Positions 44,237 to 52,522 are shown, counted from the stretch's first letter. The stretch: DNA of 64,000 nt from Flavobacteriales bacterium (GCA_017303755.1 JAFLBS010000007.1:28470-92469); one strand, 5' to 3'. Notes: generated by a model not told the origin, from the letters alone. Numbers and translations are program-made.

Positions 44237-44287
44237 GTTTGGGAACACAGATGACGCGGATTAAACGGATTTACACAGATTTTTTAA
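44237..44287. repeat. dispersed ACACAGAT-type repeat, copy 1
   Basis: GGAACACAGATGACGCGGAT followed by a segment ending CGGATTTACACAGATTTTTT. Almost the same sequence occurs at 49681-49724. Confidence 0.65.
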
Positions 44288-44298
44288 AATCAACAATT

Positions 44299-44322
44299 CA
44301 CTTCGACAAGCTCAGTGTGACA
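44299..44322. repeat. REP-like palindromic repeat, copy 2
   Basis: CACTTCGACAAGCTCAGTGT plus GACA, lying just before the stop of the gene ending at 44332. Confidence 0.7.
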
Positions 44323-44331
44323 AATGAGTTA

Positions 44332-45174
44332 CTACAATGGTTCGGAATAGTCTTTATCGATTTTGGTGTTGAGTTGTTTTGGGCGGTTAGGTTCTGCATT
44401 TGTGATGAATTTTGGTGCGTTTAATATCCAGTTTTGTGCTGCGGCTTGCCAATCGACCATGTGTGTTTTGCCGCCGACTAGCCAACCGATGCTTGAGAAA
44501 TAGTTGAAGAATTTTTGGGCTTCGAGTTCTGGGAAGTTGTTTTCTTGGAAATAGAATTTGACGTTTTCGATTGTTGGTATTTCGTCTTTCTTTTTTTCGC
44601 GCAACTTTTTTTCTTTCTCGGAAAGAGTTACCTCGACTGCGCTCGGCATGACAAATTCATCATTTCGATTTTCTTCTTCAATTTTTTTTGATTGCTCGCC
44701 CAAGTTTAAGCCGTTTGAATTGTTTAAATCGTTTGTATTGTTTGTATTGTTTATATAAGGTACTAGGACTTGTTCATTAACCTGTTCACTACTTGTTTCA
44801 TCACTAGTACAAGACTTGTTCACTACTTGTTCAATGACTGGTTTAAAATTTGAACTGGCATTTTTTGGTAAGGGCTTTAAATCATCGGAAAAATTGAATA
44901 AGAAAACATGGCTGCCTTTGAATGGATTGTACGATGGTTCGTATTTGATATAGCCCTGCGAGTGTAACGCTTTTAAGCATTTGTGGTATGTTGCTTTGGA
45001 ACTGATTTTACTAATACGCATTATTTCATCACGAGAAATACTGATTGGATTTCTGAACCGATTGCAATTCCAGAATTGGAAAAGTGACATGTATAAACTT
45101 ACATGTGTTGGATTGAGCAACTTGTCTTTTGCTACTCTGTCGAAAAATCCGGTTAGGTGTTTTATGTAGTTCAT
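44332..45174 (-). CDS. HTH replication-initiator-like protein of a mobile element
   Basis: 280 residues. The N-terminal half has a winged-helix pattern (THVSLYMSLFQFWNCNRFRN, then PISISRDEIMRISKISSKATYHKCLKALHSQGYIKY) as in primosomal or Rep-like proteins. An Asn/Thr-rich linker follows (NNTNNTNDLNNSNG, 145-160), then a C-terminal domain with Trp motifs (YFQENNFPELEAQKFFNYF...GWLVGGKTHMVDWQAAAQNW) resembling the DnaD/phage-replication C-terminus. A REP-like repeat inside the gene encodes the segment VMPSAVEV. The module with the ATPase gene suggests element replication. Confidence 0.75.
   Translation of the reverse strand: MNYIKHLTGFFDRVAKDKLLNPTHVSLYMSLFQFWNCNRFRNPISISRDEIMRISKISSKATYHKCLKALHSQGYIKYEPSYNPFKGSHVFLFNFSDDLKPLPKNASSNFKPVIEQVVNKSCTSDETSSEQVNEQVLVPYINNTNNTNDLNNSNGLNLGEQSKKIEEENRNDEFVMPSAVEVTLSEKEKKLREKKKDEIPTIENVKFYFQENNFPELEAQKFFNYFSSIGWLVGGKTHMVDWQAAAQNWILNAPKFITNAEPNRPKQLNTKIDKDYSEPL
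44632..44653. repeat. REP-like palindromic repeat, copy 3, inside a coding region
   Basis: CTCGACTGCGCTCGGCATGA plus CA, read through in frame by the HTH protein gene and encoding part of its linker (VMPSAVEV on the minus strand). Confidence 0.65.
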
Positions 45175-45251
45175 GGTTTAGTGATTAGTGAATAGTAATT
45201 AGTGAATAGCTTAACCGCAAAGTGCGCAAGGAAGGCGCAAAGCACGCAAAG

Positions 45252-45275
45252 TCCTTCGACAAGCTCAGGATGACA
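45252..45275. repeat. REP-like palindromic repeat, copy 4
   Basis: TCCTTCGACAAGCTCAGGAT plus GACA in the gap 45175-45339, which holds only repeats (a GCAAAG-rich stretch 45213-45250 and copies 4 and 5). Confidence 0.7.
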
Positions 45276-45309
45276 TTCTTAGTGACAAGAAGCATTTGAA
45301 TGATAAAGT

Positions 45310-45333
45310 ACCTCGTCTGCGCTCGGTATGACA
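45310..45333. repeat. REP-like palindromic repeat, copy 5
   Basis: ACCTCGTCTGCGCTCGGTAT plus GACA, directly before the stop of the excisionase-like gene at 45340. Confidence 0.7.
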
Positions 45334-45339
45334 AGAGAA

Positions 45340-45633
45340 TTACTTAGAGTTGAATAATGTTCGCTCGGAGCTGACTTTGTTTTGATCGAGAAGTTTTTCA
45401 ATATCCTTGTATGGATAATAGATTATTCCGCCGATCTTGGTGTAGGATAAGGTTTTGTTGATGCGCAAGGTTTGGAGTGTTCCTGGAGAAATATTGAGTA
45501 GCTTTCTAACTTCTGAGGATTTAAGCCATTGCTTTGTTTGCTCGGTTTTGCTTTGGAAGATTTCTCTAATGTCGTCTAGTAGTAACGTTCGGAAATCATT
45601 TAGGTCTTGTTTTGTGAGGATTTCAATTGCCAT
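45340..45633 (-). CDS. helix-turn-helix excisionase-like protein
   Basis: 97 residues with an HTH_17/MerR-like fold (WLKSSEVRKLLNISPGTLQT LRINKTLSYTKIGG.IYYPY). The conserved W...EV...L.IS..T...R pattern is that of excisionase-family and phage regulator proteins in Bacteroidota elements. The N-terminal 35 residues are helical. It lies upstream of the HTH replication-like gene on the same strand and probably controls excision or element genes. No integrase is present in the window. Confidence 0.78.
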   Translation of the reverse strand: MAIEILTKQDLNDFRTLLLDDIREIFQSKTEQTKQWLKSSEVRKLLNISPGTLQTLRINKTLSYTKIGGIIYYPYKDIEKLLDQNKVSSERTLFNSK

Positions 45634-45734
45634 AATTTATGTTTTACATTGTTATGGCACAAAATTGTATGTTTTGAGAATATTTATTTCACAAGTCAAT
45701 CACAAGTTGTGAAAGAAAAAGAGGCAATTAATTT

Positions 45735-47468
45735 CTAATTGCCTGTGTTTGCTGACTTTTTTAATTTGTAAATGAAGTATGTAGGCGAAATTCCGTTTCG
45801 CTCTTTGAAGGCACGAGTGAAGTTTTGGGTGGAACCGAAACCTGCTTCTTCACCCAAAGCTTTGTGGGTGTAGTTTCGGTATTTAGTTTCTTTTTTTAGA
45901 ATTTCGATTATGTAATTTATTTTCAAATCGGTTATGTAATCAATAGTCCCTTTTCCTCTGTGTTTGGCAATAATCTTTGTAACATATTTTGTATTGGTAT
46001 TTAGGAATACAGCCATTTTTGCAAGCGTCATGTCTTTTTCTAAATATTTTTTACTCTGCTCAAATTTCTCCAACTTTTTTAAAATACCAGCCTCAATATC
46101 TGGGCTTATTTCTTGATTATTTTGTTTGTCGGTGTTTTCAGAATTAATAACTGTGGTATTGTCATTCTTTATTATTTCTTCAAAAGGCGGTGGTTCAATA
46201 CTGGTTTCAGTAATTGCTGGCTTAGAAGTATCACGTTTCATTATTTCATCGAAAAGCCGTTTGTTTTTGAAGTGCTTGTATATTAAAAATGCAATAATAG
46301 AAATCAGTATGCTGATGATACCAAAAGCTACAAAAGTTCTAAATGTCATTGCATTTTCAATCTCCTGTTTGGATTTTAATAATTCTTTAGTGTCGTATTC
46401 TTTGACTACTTTTTTTAGTAGGTATTTGTAATTTTGCCCAAGAATATTATCAACTTTTAATAATTGATCAATGTAGTAAAGTTGGGATTTTGTATTTCCT
46501 TTTCGTTTGTAATAATCGATAAGCTTTTCATAGCCTTCGCGCAAGTCTGGACGGATGTATTTTTCTTTTTTGAATATATCCTCTACTTTTTTAAAATAGA
46601 TTATCGCTTTATCCTTTTGATTTAAAGCCCAAAATGATTTTCCAATGTAGAAATAGGCTACTGATACATTGGCAAAATCTTTATTGTTTTGTATCGTTGG
46701 AAGTATTGCAGTTAACTTAGAAATAGCAGCTTGATAACTTTTCTTTCCGCATAGATTTATCCCTTCTGAATGGATGAAATACGCTTGCATTTCGAGGTTG
46801 TTCAATCTTTTTCCTTCGTCAATTCCGGTTTGGTTGGTTATTGTACACCATGCATAATTTCCAATTCGATTGTAACATAAACCTAATGAATGGAGTGAAT
46901 TGAGGTATGCTCTGTCGTTTTCTTCCTTGAAATAATCGATACATTCCCTAAATAAACTTATGGCTTCATCATAGAAGCCAAGGTAGGATTTGGTTTGTGC
47001 AATGCCGTATTTTAGTTTATAGATGGAATATTCGTCGCCTGTTTTTGAGATATAACTATCCGCAATTATAAAATGATCCAATGCTTTTTTGTGTTCTTTT
47101 CTGCCATAATAAACAGTTGCCTTGGTGAGATATGCGTTACCAATTATCAAGTCATTATTCGTTAGTTTAGATACTCTAATTATACTATCTGCATAATGTA
47201 AATGATGTTTTTTATCTACTTGATACATTATTGTTTTGTAAGCAAGTGTTATTTGTTCAAAGTCGTTCTCATTTTTGGCTTTTTCTAACCATGCTTTTGC
47301 ATACCTATTTAATTTAACAGAATCATTACCATATACAACAGTTGCATGACTTAAATAATCAAAACTTTTGAAGGAAAGGCTATCTGAAATTTTACCATAG
47401 TTGTTTTGTGCATTTGTAGAATGCGAGATTAGTAATACTAGAAATAGTAAGAGTTTTTTTGTAATCAT
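45735..47468 (-). CDS. TPR-containing AraC-family membrane regulator
   Basis: 577 residues when started at the ATG at 47468 (MITKKLLLFLVLLISHSTNA signal); a longer frame begins with TTG. A periplasmic TPR-like region (about 40-360) is followed by one transmembrane helix (FRTFVAFGIISILISIIAFLIY region), a charged linker and a C-terminal AraC-type helix-turn-helix (LAKMAVFLNTNTKYVTKII ... HKALGEEAGFGSTQNFTRAF). Such one-protein sensors are common in Flavobacteria. It is divergent from the lipoprotein gene, with paired ATTCCCGAAT sites between them. It may control that gene and rteC. Confidence 0.83.
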   Translation of the reverse strand: MITKKLLLFLVLLISHSTNAQNNYGKISDSLSFKSFDYLSHATVVYGNDSVKLNRYAKAWLEKAKNENDFEQITLAYKTIMYQVDKKHHLHYADSIIRVSKLTNNDLIIGNAYLTKATVYYGRKEHKKALDHFIIADSYISKTGDEYSIYKLKYGIAQTKSYLGFYDEAISLFRECIDYFKEENDRAYLNSLHSLGLCYNRIGNYAWCTITNQTGIDEGKRLNNLEMQAYFIHSEGINLCGKKSYQAAISKLTAILPTIQNNKDFANVSVAYFYIGKSFWALNQKDKAIIYFKKVEDIFKKEKYIRPDLREGYEKLIDYYKRKGNTKSQLYYIDQLLKVDNILGQNYKYLLKKVVKEYDTKELLKSKQEIENAMTFRTFVAFGIISILISIIAFLIYKHFKNKRLFDEIMKRDTSKPAITETSIEPPPFEEIIKNDNTTVINSENTDKQNNQEISPDIEAGILKKLEKFEQSKKYLEKDMTLAKMAVFLNTNTKYVTKIIAKHRGKGTIDYITDLKINYIIEILKKETKYRNYTHKALGEEAGFGSTQNFTRAFKERNGISPTYFIYKLKKSANTGN

Positions 47469-47652
47469 TATAAGGATTTGGAACTTAAACAATTAAAAAC
47501 GCAAAGGAATTATGGATAATGCGGTATTTTTTGCGAATAAATTTAAAAAAAATAATTAAAAATAGCATCAGATGAAGTGACAAATTGAGAATGGACTTTA
47601 TGAATTGTAATGTATTGAAGTGTTGTGTTTTACTATTTAATTAGTAGTGTTT

Positions 47653-47686
47653 CATTCCCGAATGGCACATTTTACATTCGGGAATG
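47653..47686. promoter_or_regulatory. paired ATTCCCGAAT sites, candidate operator
   Basis: CATTCCCGAATG (47653-47664) and its inverted copy CATTCGGGAATG (47675-47686) start 22 bases apart, about two helical turns, in the 377-base divergent region 47469-47845. The same pair with the same 22-base step lies upstream of rteC (49611-49643). The rest of this region has no gene; a GGTTTTG..CAAAACC hairpin lies near 47750. Confidence 0.5.
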
Positions 47687-47845
47687 GTGTAGATGTTGAC
47701 TTGTGAGATGGGAAATGGGCGGTTAGTTTTGCCTTGAATTCAAACGGTTTTGTTATGAGCAAAACCAAATCCTAGTTCAATTATCCCGGGCTAAATGAAC
47801 TGATGAAAAAAAAGTAATCAGTAACATTCTAACACATTAAATCAC

Positions 47846-48583
47846 ATGAAAAATATACACTCATGCACACTAATTATTGCCTTTTTTGTTATGATGAGTA
47901 CAGGACTAGTATCTTGTAGCTCTGATAATGACACTACGAATTCTGAAAATGCAAATTCTTTATCCGCTAAATTTATTGCTACTTTGCCCGGAAATGATGC
48001 CAATCCTTATGACGAAGTAGGATGGCTGTACAACGAATTGTTTGACACGTATTACACCAATGCAAATTTAGGTGGTTCTGTTCCTCAAATTATAACTAAA
48101 GTCCAAACTATAGCTGATGCCAGTGCGAACTTTAATTCGATTAAAAGTTCTCCTTATCACAACGTTTCAAGTACTAGGGTATCGTATTTACTGGAACATC
48201 CAACTACTTGTATCAATGATGTTATCTCTGCTTCGAGTATGTCAACAACAGGCAAATCGAGTTTAACTAATTTTATCAATTCGTTTATTCTATTTCTTGA
48301 GAGTGAGAATGATTGTGATGTGATTTATGAAAAGGTTGTAGCTTACGAAAATGGCGTATTGCTCAACGCTTCATTAACTCAGTCCGACAAGCGCATTATT
48401 TTTACAACTACTTCGGTAGCTAGACATTCGGCTTACAGAGCTAGAAAAAAGCCAAAAAAGAATACTGATCCCGATTGGACGGTACTTATTGGAAATATTA
48501 TTGCTTCTACAGAAGGTGCTGAATACGGTTCTGCGGAAGCGGCTACGATGTCACTTGTTACTGGGATTGCTCAGAATGATTGA
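47846..48583 (+). CDS. hypothetical lipoprotein of the RteC module
   Basis: 245 residues with a lipobox (STGLVSCSSDN near residue 24). The mature part begins NTTNSENANSL... and includes DEVGWLYNELFDTYY, ENDCDVIYEKVVAYENGVL, and a basic stretch (YRARKKPKKNTDPDW). A helical all-alpha fold is likely. I know no family or function. It is the only plus-strand gene in this module and is preceded by the paired ATTCCCGAAT sites, so the neighbouring regulator may control it. Confidence 0.65.
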   Translation: MKNIHSCTLIIAFFVMMSTGLVSCSSDNDTTNSENANSLSAKFIATLPGNDANPYDEVGWLYNELFDTYYTNANLGGSVPQIITKVQTIADASANFNSIKSSPYHNVSSTRVSYLLEHPTTCINDVISASSMSTTGKSSLTNFINSFILFLESENDCDVIYEKVVAYENGVLLNASLTQSDKRIIFTTTSVARHSAYRARKKPKKNTDPDWTVLIGNIIASTEGAEYGSAEAATMSLVTGIAQND

Positions 48584-48623
48584 GAAGAAAAAGCAAGAAG
48601 AAAGAGAAAAGAAAATAGATGAG

Positions 48624-48648
48624 ATTGCTTCGCGAGCTCGCAATGACA
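48624..48648. repeat. REP-like repeat, copy 6
   Basis: ATTGCTTCGCGAGCTCGCAA plus TGACA; the TTCG..CTCGCAATGACA type, related to copies 1-5. A 40-codon frame crossing it (48576-48698) has no other support. Confidence 0.6.
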
Positions 48649-48665
48649 GAATTGCAATGACTGAG

Positions 48666-48697
48666 TATGGGTTGTCAATTATTGGCAGCCCATATTA
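48666..48697. terminator. bidirectional terminator-like hairpin
   Basis: TATGGGTTG / CAGCCCATA with a 13-base loop, between convergent genes; followed on the plus strand by TTAGTTTT. It touches the rteC stop at 48695. Confidence 0.55.
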
Positions 48698-49537
48698 GTT
48701 TTCGTCTGCATCGTCCATGCGCAGGATTAGTTTTTCTTTTAGTGTGTTTATGAATTTGGTTCTTTCTGATTTTCTTGCTCTGATTTCTAAAAAGGCGCGG
48801 TTGAATTGTCCTAAATCGATGTTGAATGTTGTTTCAAAAAAAGTGGCAACTTCTTTTAGTTCAGATGTACCGTGATTGAAAACGCCTTCGGTGTGGAGTG
48901 CATAAATTAATTCAATCAGTCCGACTTTTGAACCTGTCCATTTTTGAGTTTTGGTGTTAGCGTTTGCGACACTGGTTTCTTCTTTTTGTTCTAATTTTGC
49001 AATCTCATTTTCGATGTAGCTTTTTAGCTTTTCGTTTGCTAGAATTTTGGCTACTTTATAATCGTGTGATGTTGAGAAACGATTGTCTGCTTGAAAGTAA
49101 AAGCTATCCAATGTATGTCTTAAATCGTGTTTTCCTCGTAGAAAATATTTATGGTCTAGACTTTTATTGTCTGTTTTGTAGTATTTGTAGAACTCTTTAT
49201 TTTCGTTATAAAATGTTTGCAGTTTGAGGAGTTCAAGATTGTAGAATTTTCTAATTGTTTTTTTGGAACCGAAAGGTTTGTTGGTTTCGATGTTGTAGAT
49301 TTCGTTGTAATAAATGAGTTTGGCCGCAAATTGCGGTTTGGTATCACGAAAGAAACTAATTTCTTCTGATTTATTTGTAAACGTATGTTTTAGGAATTTT
49401 GTTTTTAGATTTTCAAAAATTGGAATAAGCACTTTGATTGCCAGTTCTGCATATTGAACAGGATTGTCTGTTTTGGAGTGAATGTTTTGTAGTTGTTTGT
49501 CTAGTTCAGATAATAGATGTTCGGAAAACAATTTCAT
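48695..49537 (-). CDS. rteC: RteC-family regulator
   Basis: 280 residues with the RteC domain: N-terminal helical region (FENLKTKFLKHTF..SEEISFFRDTKPQFAAKLIYYNEIY), the KFLRGKHDLRHTLDSFYFQAD-like segment, and a C-terminal part with KWTGSKVGLIELIYALHTEG and LGQFNRAFLEIRARKSERTK. In CTnDOT-type elements RteC activates excision and transfer genes. Its presence with the excisionase-like and TPR-AraC genes marks this region as element-derived. Two ATTCCCGAAT sites lie 75-105 bases before its start. Confidence 0.85.
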   Translation of the reverse strand: MKLFSEHLLSELDKQLQNIHSKTDNPVQYAELAIKVLIPIFENLKTKFLKHTFTNKSEEISFFRDTKPQFAAKLIYYNEIYNIETNKPFGSKKTIRKFYNLELLKLQTFYNENKEFYKYYKTDNKSLDHKYFLRGKHDLRHTLDSFYFQADNRFSTSHDYKVAKILANEKLKSYIENEIAKLEQKEETSVANANTKTQKWTGSKVGLIELIYALHTEGVFNHGTSELKEVATFFETTFNIDLGQFNRAFLEIRARKSERTKFINTLKEKLILRMDDADEN

Positions 49538-49610
49538 ACGCTACTGTTTTAGTTTGATTGAAAGCAAATCTATTGGAGTAGTGGTATTGTTGCAAGTGGA
49601 TTGGTGTTGT

Positions 49611-49643
49611 ATTCCCGAATGGAATAGGTTTAATTCCCGAATT
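49611..49643. promoter_or_regulatory. paired ATTCCCGAAT sites upstream of rteC
   Basis: ATTCCCGAATG (49611-49621) and ATTCCCGAATTG (49633-49644) lie in direct orientation, 22 bases apart, upstream of the rteC start. A weaker single copy (CATTCTCGAATTG) is at 49862. Confidence 0.45.
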
Positions 49644-49661
49644 GAATATTGTTATTTAACT

Positions 49662-49792
49662 TCGCTTTGCTCGTTTTTTTGGAACACAGATGACACAGAT
49701 TTAACGGATTTACACAGATTTTTTCTCGCTTTGCTCGTGGTTTTTTTTACCATGTAAGGAATTTAAGGTCATTTAAGAACTCGCTTTGCTCG
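49662..49792. repeat. triplicate TCGCTTTGCTCG and dispersed repeats
   Basis: TCGCTTTGCTCG occurs at 49662-49673, 49726-49737 and 49781-49792. Between them are the second ACACAGAT-type repeat (49681-49724) and a TAAGGAATTTAAGGTCATTT stretch, another common dispersed sequence. The gap 49538-49952 thus holds only repeats and the sites at 49611. Confidence 0.65.
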
Positions 49793-49952
49793 TTGATTTG
49801 GGACGCGGATTATCGCCGATTTATTTGTAGTGGCTGGATTAATGATTGAAATGAATAGTATCATTCTCGAATTGCATAGTTTTTTTTACAGTTATGTGGT
49901 AATTGTAAGTTCTATTTGCCACAAGAGTGTGGTGAGATTTAAAACTTTTATT

Positions 49953-50138
49953 ATGAGCCACATTCTATTTTCTATCGCGTTGTATTTGGTTTTTATTTTT
50001 CTGTTTTTTAGAGAAATGTATTTGGACCACAAACGGTATCTTGAAGCTGACCGCTTGGGTGATGAACATATTCTTAGAGAGGTTGAGCGGTTTTTGGAGA
50101 AAATGAAACAGACTGAAGGTGTTTCTTTAGAGGACTGA
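49953..50138 (+). CDS. small single-helix membrane protein, 61 aa
   Basis: The start at 49953 (MSHILFSIALYLVFIFLFFR) puts a transmembrane helix at the N-terminus, followed by a charged helix (EMYLDHKRYLEADRLGDEHI, then LREVERFLEKMKQ). An upstream-extended frame to 49830 is less likely. Type: one membrane pass with a cytoplasmic coiled coil. Unknown function; stands alone before a strong terminator. Confidence 0.5.
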   Translation: MSHILFSIALYLVFIFLFFREMYLDHKRYLEADRLGDEHILREVERFLEKMKQTEGVSLED

Positions 50139-50160
50139 ATTTGGATGGTATTTTTGTATT

Positions 50161-50224
50161 ATGCGGTGATTATCGTTTGTATTTACCGCAAAAATGCGGT
50201 GATAAATTGAGATAATCACCGCAT
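50161..50224. terminator. branched terminator with triple repeat
   Basis: A perfect 14-bp stem (ATGCGGTGATTATC / GATAATCACCGCAT) encloses an inner hairpin ACCGCA / TGCGGT, giving a three-way structure. It is followed by TTAATTTTTT on the plus strand and fits a terminator after the gene ending at 50138. Confidence 0.7.
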
Positions 50225-50526
50225 TTAATTTTTTATTTATAGTTATTCAATCCATTTGCTAATTTCGTGCTAATATTATTAATAGTATACTTATGTTTTT
50301 ACTATTTTGTTTGAAAGTAAACATATAAGTTTATAAATTGTAATTAAAGTAAATGTATGTGTTTACTTTATTGTTTTACTCTATTGAAATGATTATGCTT
50401 TAAAACTTTAAATTTAAGGATTTCGATGAGTCAGAAAGGTTTGCTTCTAGAAGTTTTTTTGCTTTTGCACAGGCTTACTGCTTCAGTGCTTTAAGTATAA
50501 ATATTTATTTATTTTTGAAATTTTTT

Positions 50527-50562
50527 GTTGACAAATGAAATTAATTTTGTATTTTTGTCAAC
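50527..50562 (+). promoter_or_regulatory. Bacteroidota-type promoter overlapping an inverted repeat
   Basis: TTG at 50528-50530, 19 bases, then TATTTTTG (50550-50557), the TAnnTTTG consensus of Bacteroidota. The promoter is overlapped by the inverted repeat GTTGACAAA (50527-50535) / TTTGTCAAC (50554-50562), 26 bases before the HTH-ImmA start. This suggests autorepression by that HTH protein. A second inverted repeat (AAAGTAAACAT...GTTTACTTTA) lies around 50326-50373. Confidence 0.6.
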
Positions 50563-50587
50563 ATACTGATTGCTTAAATCTCTAATT

Positions 50588-51664
50588 ATGGAAAATGTAT
50601 TTGCAAATAGACTACAATCTGCTAGAAAAATGGCAGGTTTGTCTCTTCAAGGACTCGCCGACAGACTAGATAATCTAGTTAGTAAGCAGTCTTTGAATAA
50701 ATATGAGCAAGGAGTTATGAAGCCAGATAGTGAAGTTTTAATTGCCTTGGCTAACTCTTTAAATGTTTCTATAGATTATTTTTATTCTGTACCGAGTGTT
50801 ATAGTTGAATTTGAAAATATTGACTTTAGAAAATACAGTTCAAAGCTATCTAAAGCCGAAGAAGCTTCTGTTATTGAAAAAGCTAAAGATTGTTTTGAAA
50901 GGTATTTTGAATTAGAAGATATTCTTCAGCTAAATGAGAAATATGACTATTTTACTTTTACTAAGGAAATTAAGACCGCCGAAGATGCCGAGGATGCTGC
51001 CAAAAAATTGAGAGAAGTTTGGAATTTAGGTTATGATCCAATACCAGATGTTGTTGAAATGCTGGAGGATAAAGGATACAAAGTGATTGATCTTTTAGTT
51101 AATGATGCTTTTGATGGTATGAAAGCTACAGTTGGAGATAGAAAAATCATTGTATTAAAAAAGAGAAATAATGCTAATGATGACGTAGTTAGAAAGCGTT
51201 TTACTGCATTGCATGAATTGGCACATCACGCATTGACTTTTTCAAATGAGTTGAAACATTCTGAGGAGGAAAAATTATGTCATGTTTTTGCTTGTGCAGT
51301 ATTATATCCAGAAGAAATGGCAAAAAAAGAGCTGCATAAACAACGTTTTCATTTTTATCAAAAAGAGTTAGAAATCATAAAAGAGCGTTGGGGCATATCA
51401 TTTACCGCTATTTTTCATAGAGCACATCGATTAGGGATATTGAACGATTTTATTTTAAGAAAGTTCCATGTTGGCTATAAAAGGAGAGGTTATCATATTC
51501 CAAATAGTGAACCTGGTAGGTACAGGAGTAAAGAAGAACCTACTCGTATGGAGCGATTGGTGTATTTGGGCTTAGCAAAAGAAGTTCTGACAATTAATGA
51601 AGCAGCTTATTTTTCGGGCATAACAGCTTGGCAATTACGCGGTAAAATGAAATTATTGGTATGA
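50588..51664 (+). CDS. XRE HTH plus ImmA/IrrE metallopeptidase
   Basis: 358 residues from the ATG at 50588 (an earlier TTG frame start is unlikely). The N-terminal XRE domain (FANRLQSARKMAGLSLQGLA DRLDN..SKQSLNKYEQG) is followed by an ImmA/IrrE domain with the zinc motif FTALHELAHHALTF (HExxH) and the downstream Glu near SEEEKLCHVFACAVLYPEEM. The C-terminus carries another HTH-like piece (LTINEAAYFSGITAWQLRGK). Family members cleave repressors or act as antitoxins. Its stop overlaps the PIN gene by ATGA. Confidence 0.87.
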   Translation: MENVFANRLQSARKMAGLSLQGLADRLDNLVSKQSLNKYEQGVMKPDSEVLIALANSLNVSIDYFYSVPSVIVEFENIDFRKYSSKLSKAEEASVIEKAKDCFERYFELEDILQLNEKYDYFTFTKEIKTAEDAEDAAKKLREVWNLGYDPIPDVVEMLEDKGYKVIDLLVNDAFDGMKATVGDRKIIVLKKRNNANDDVVRKRFTALHELAHHALTFSNELKHSEEEKLCHVFACAVLYPEEMAKKELHKQRFHFYQKELEIIKERWGISFTAIFHRAHRLGILNDFILRKFHVGYKRRGYHIPNSEPGRYRSKEEPTRMERLVYLGLAKEVLTINEAAYFSGITAWQLRGKMKLLV

Positions 51665-52161
51665 AATTAATTATTACAGATGTAAGTGTACTATTTGATC
51701 TCTATCAGTTGGAGATTTTACCTGAGTTTTTTGCTTTGAAAGCAGAAATCTCTACCACTTCGTTTGTATATAATGAGATTGTAATAGCCAATCAGGTTGT
51801 TGAATTTGAAGTTTACAAAAGGTCACAAAAGTTAAAGGTAATTATGTTGACTGATGAGGAGCAAGATGCTGTAAATCAATTTACAACAAAGCGAAACCTA
51901 AAATCATTACCAGATAAAACAATGCTATGGAAGTCGATTCAACTAAATTGCGCATTACTTACCTGTGATAGAAAATTGAAATTGGAAGCCAAAGAACATG
52001 GTGTTGAAGTTCACGGTAGTATATGGGTAGTTGAAAAATTAGTTGAAGAAAATATATTGGACAAGCATAAAGCAGTTTCTTTACTTGATCAACTCAAAAC
52101 AGTCAATGACAGATTGCCAATTGATGAAATTGATAAAGTAAGTAAACGATTGAAAATGTAA
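51661..52161 (+). CDS. PIN-domain protein, probable toxin partner
   Basis: 166 residues. PIN-like features: an N-terminal acidic residue (IITDVSVLFDLYQL, D7), a central E in TSFVYNEIVIA, and late acidic residues in LPDKTMLWKSI and ALLTCDRKLKLEAKEHGVEV. These fit the metal-binding Asp set of PIN ribonucleases. Overlap with the HTH-ImmA gene suggests a toxin-antitoxin unit in which the HTH-ImmA protein represses and inactivates the toxin. Such pairs are predicted in many bacteria. Confidence 0.72.
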   Translation: MKLIITDVSVLFDLYQLEILPEFFALKAEISTTSFVYNEIVIANQVVEFEVYKRSQKLKVIMLTDEEQDAVNQFTTKRNLKSLPDKTMLWKSIQLNCALLTCDRKLKLEAKEHGVEVHGSIWVVEKLVEENILDKHKAVSLLDQLKTVNDRLPIDEIDKVSKRLKM

Positions 52162-52179
52162 AAATACATGCATAAAAAA

Positions 52180-52208
52180 ACCGAAGCGAAATGGAATTAG
52201 GCTTCGGT
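52180..52208 (+). terminator. weak terminator-like hairpin
   Basis: ACCGAAGC / GCTTCGGT, 18 bases after the PIN gene, with no clear T run. The gap 52162-52348 also contains AGTCAAAC (52298-52305) / GTTTGACT (52322-52329), a possible operator for the next small gene. Confidence 0.4.
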
Positions 52209-52348
52209 CAGAAGAAATTAAATCTTTGGTCGGATGTTTATTTCTTCTGCAAAAGTAATAGAATTCTATTTATTACCTAATTATTCCTAGGGTTTTTAGT
52301 CAAACGCCTCATTTTTAAATAGTTTGACTGTTCTTAAATCTGAAAGCC

Positions 52349-52522
52349 ATGGCAAAAAATGGTACACCCGGAGATGGTCATCGTAATGGTGCTGTAAAAG
52401 GAAGAAGTCAGACTTATAATCCCAAAACCGAACAGTATGTTAAGCGCGATACTAGTACTGGACGTTTTATGGATGTTAAGCAAGACGGAACCCCTTTCAA
52501 AGGAGTTCGCAAAGAGAGGTAA
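52349..52522 (+). CDS. small conserved Gly/Lys-rich protein, 57 aa
   Basis: ATG at 52349 begins MAKNGTPGDGHRNGAVKGRS and continues QTYNPKTEQYVKRDTSTGRF with a basic tail to KGVRKER. Basic, soluble, probably nucleic-acid-binding or structural. I recall very similar short proteins in Bacteroidota accessory DNA. It is followed after 81 bases by another short gene. Unknown function. Confidence 0.6.
   Translation: MAKNGTPGDGHRNGAVKGRSQTYNPKTEQYVKRDTSTGRFMDVKQDGTPFKGVRKER

Noticed and set aside
48576-48698. 40-codon charged frame after the hypothetical lipoprotein
   Set aside because: It consists largely of a REP-like repeat and a terminator hairpin, with no homology.
42848-50138. A complete integrative conjugative element
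   Set aside because: No relaxase, tra genes, coupling protein or integrase are in the window; only the regulatory and replication-type module is visible.
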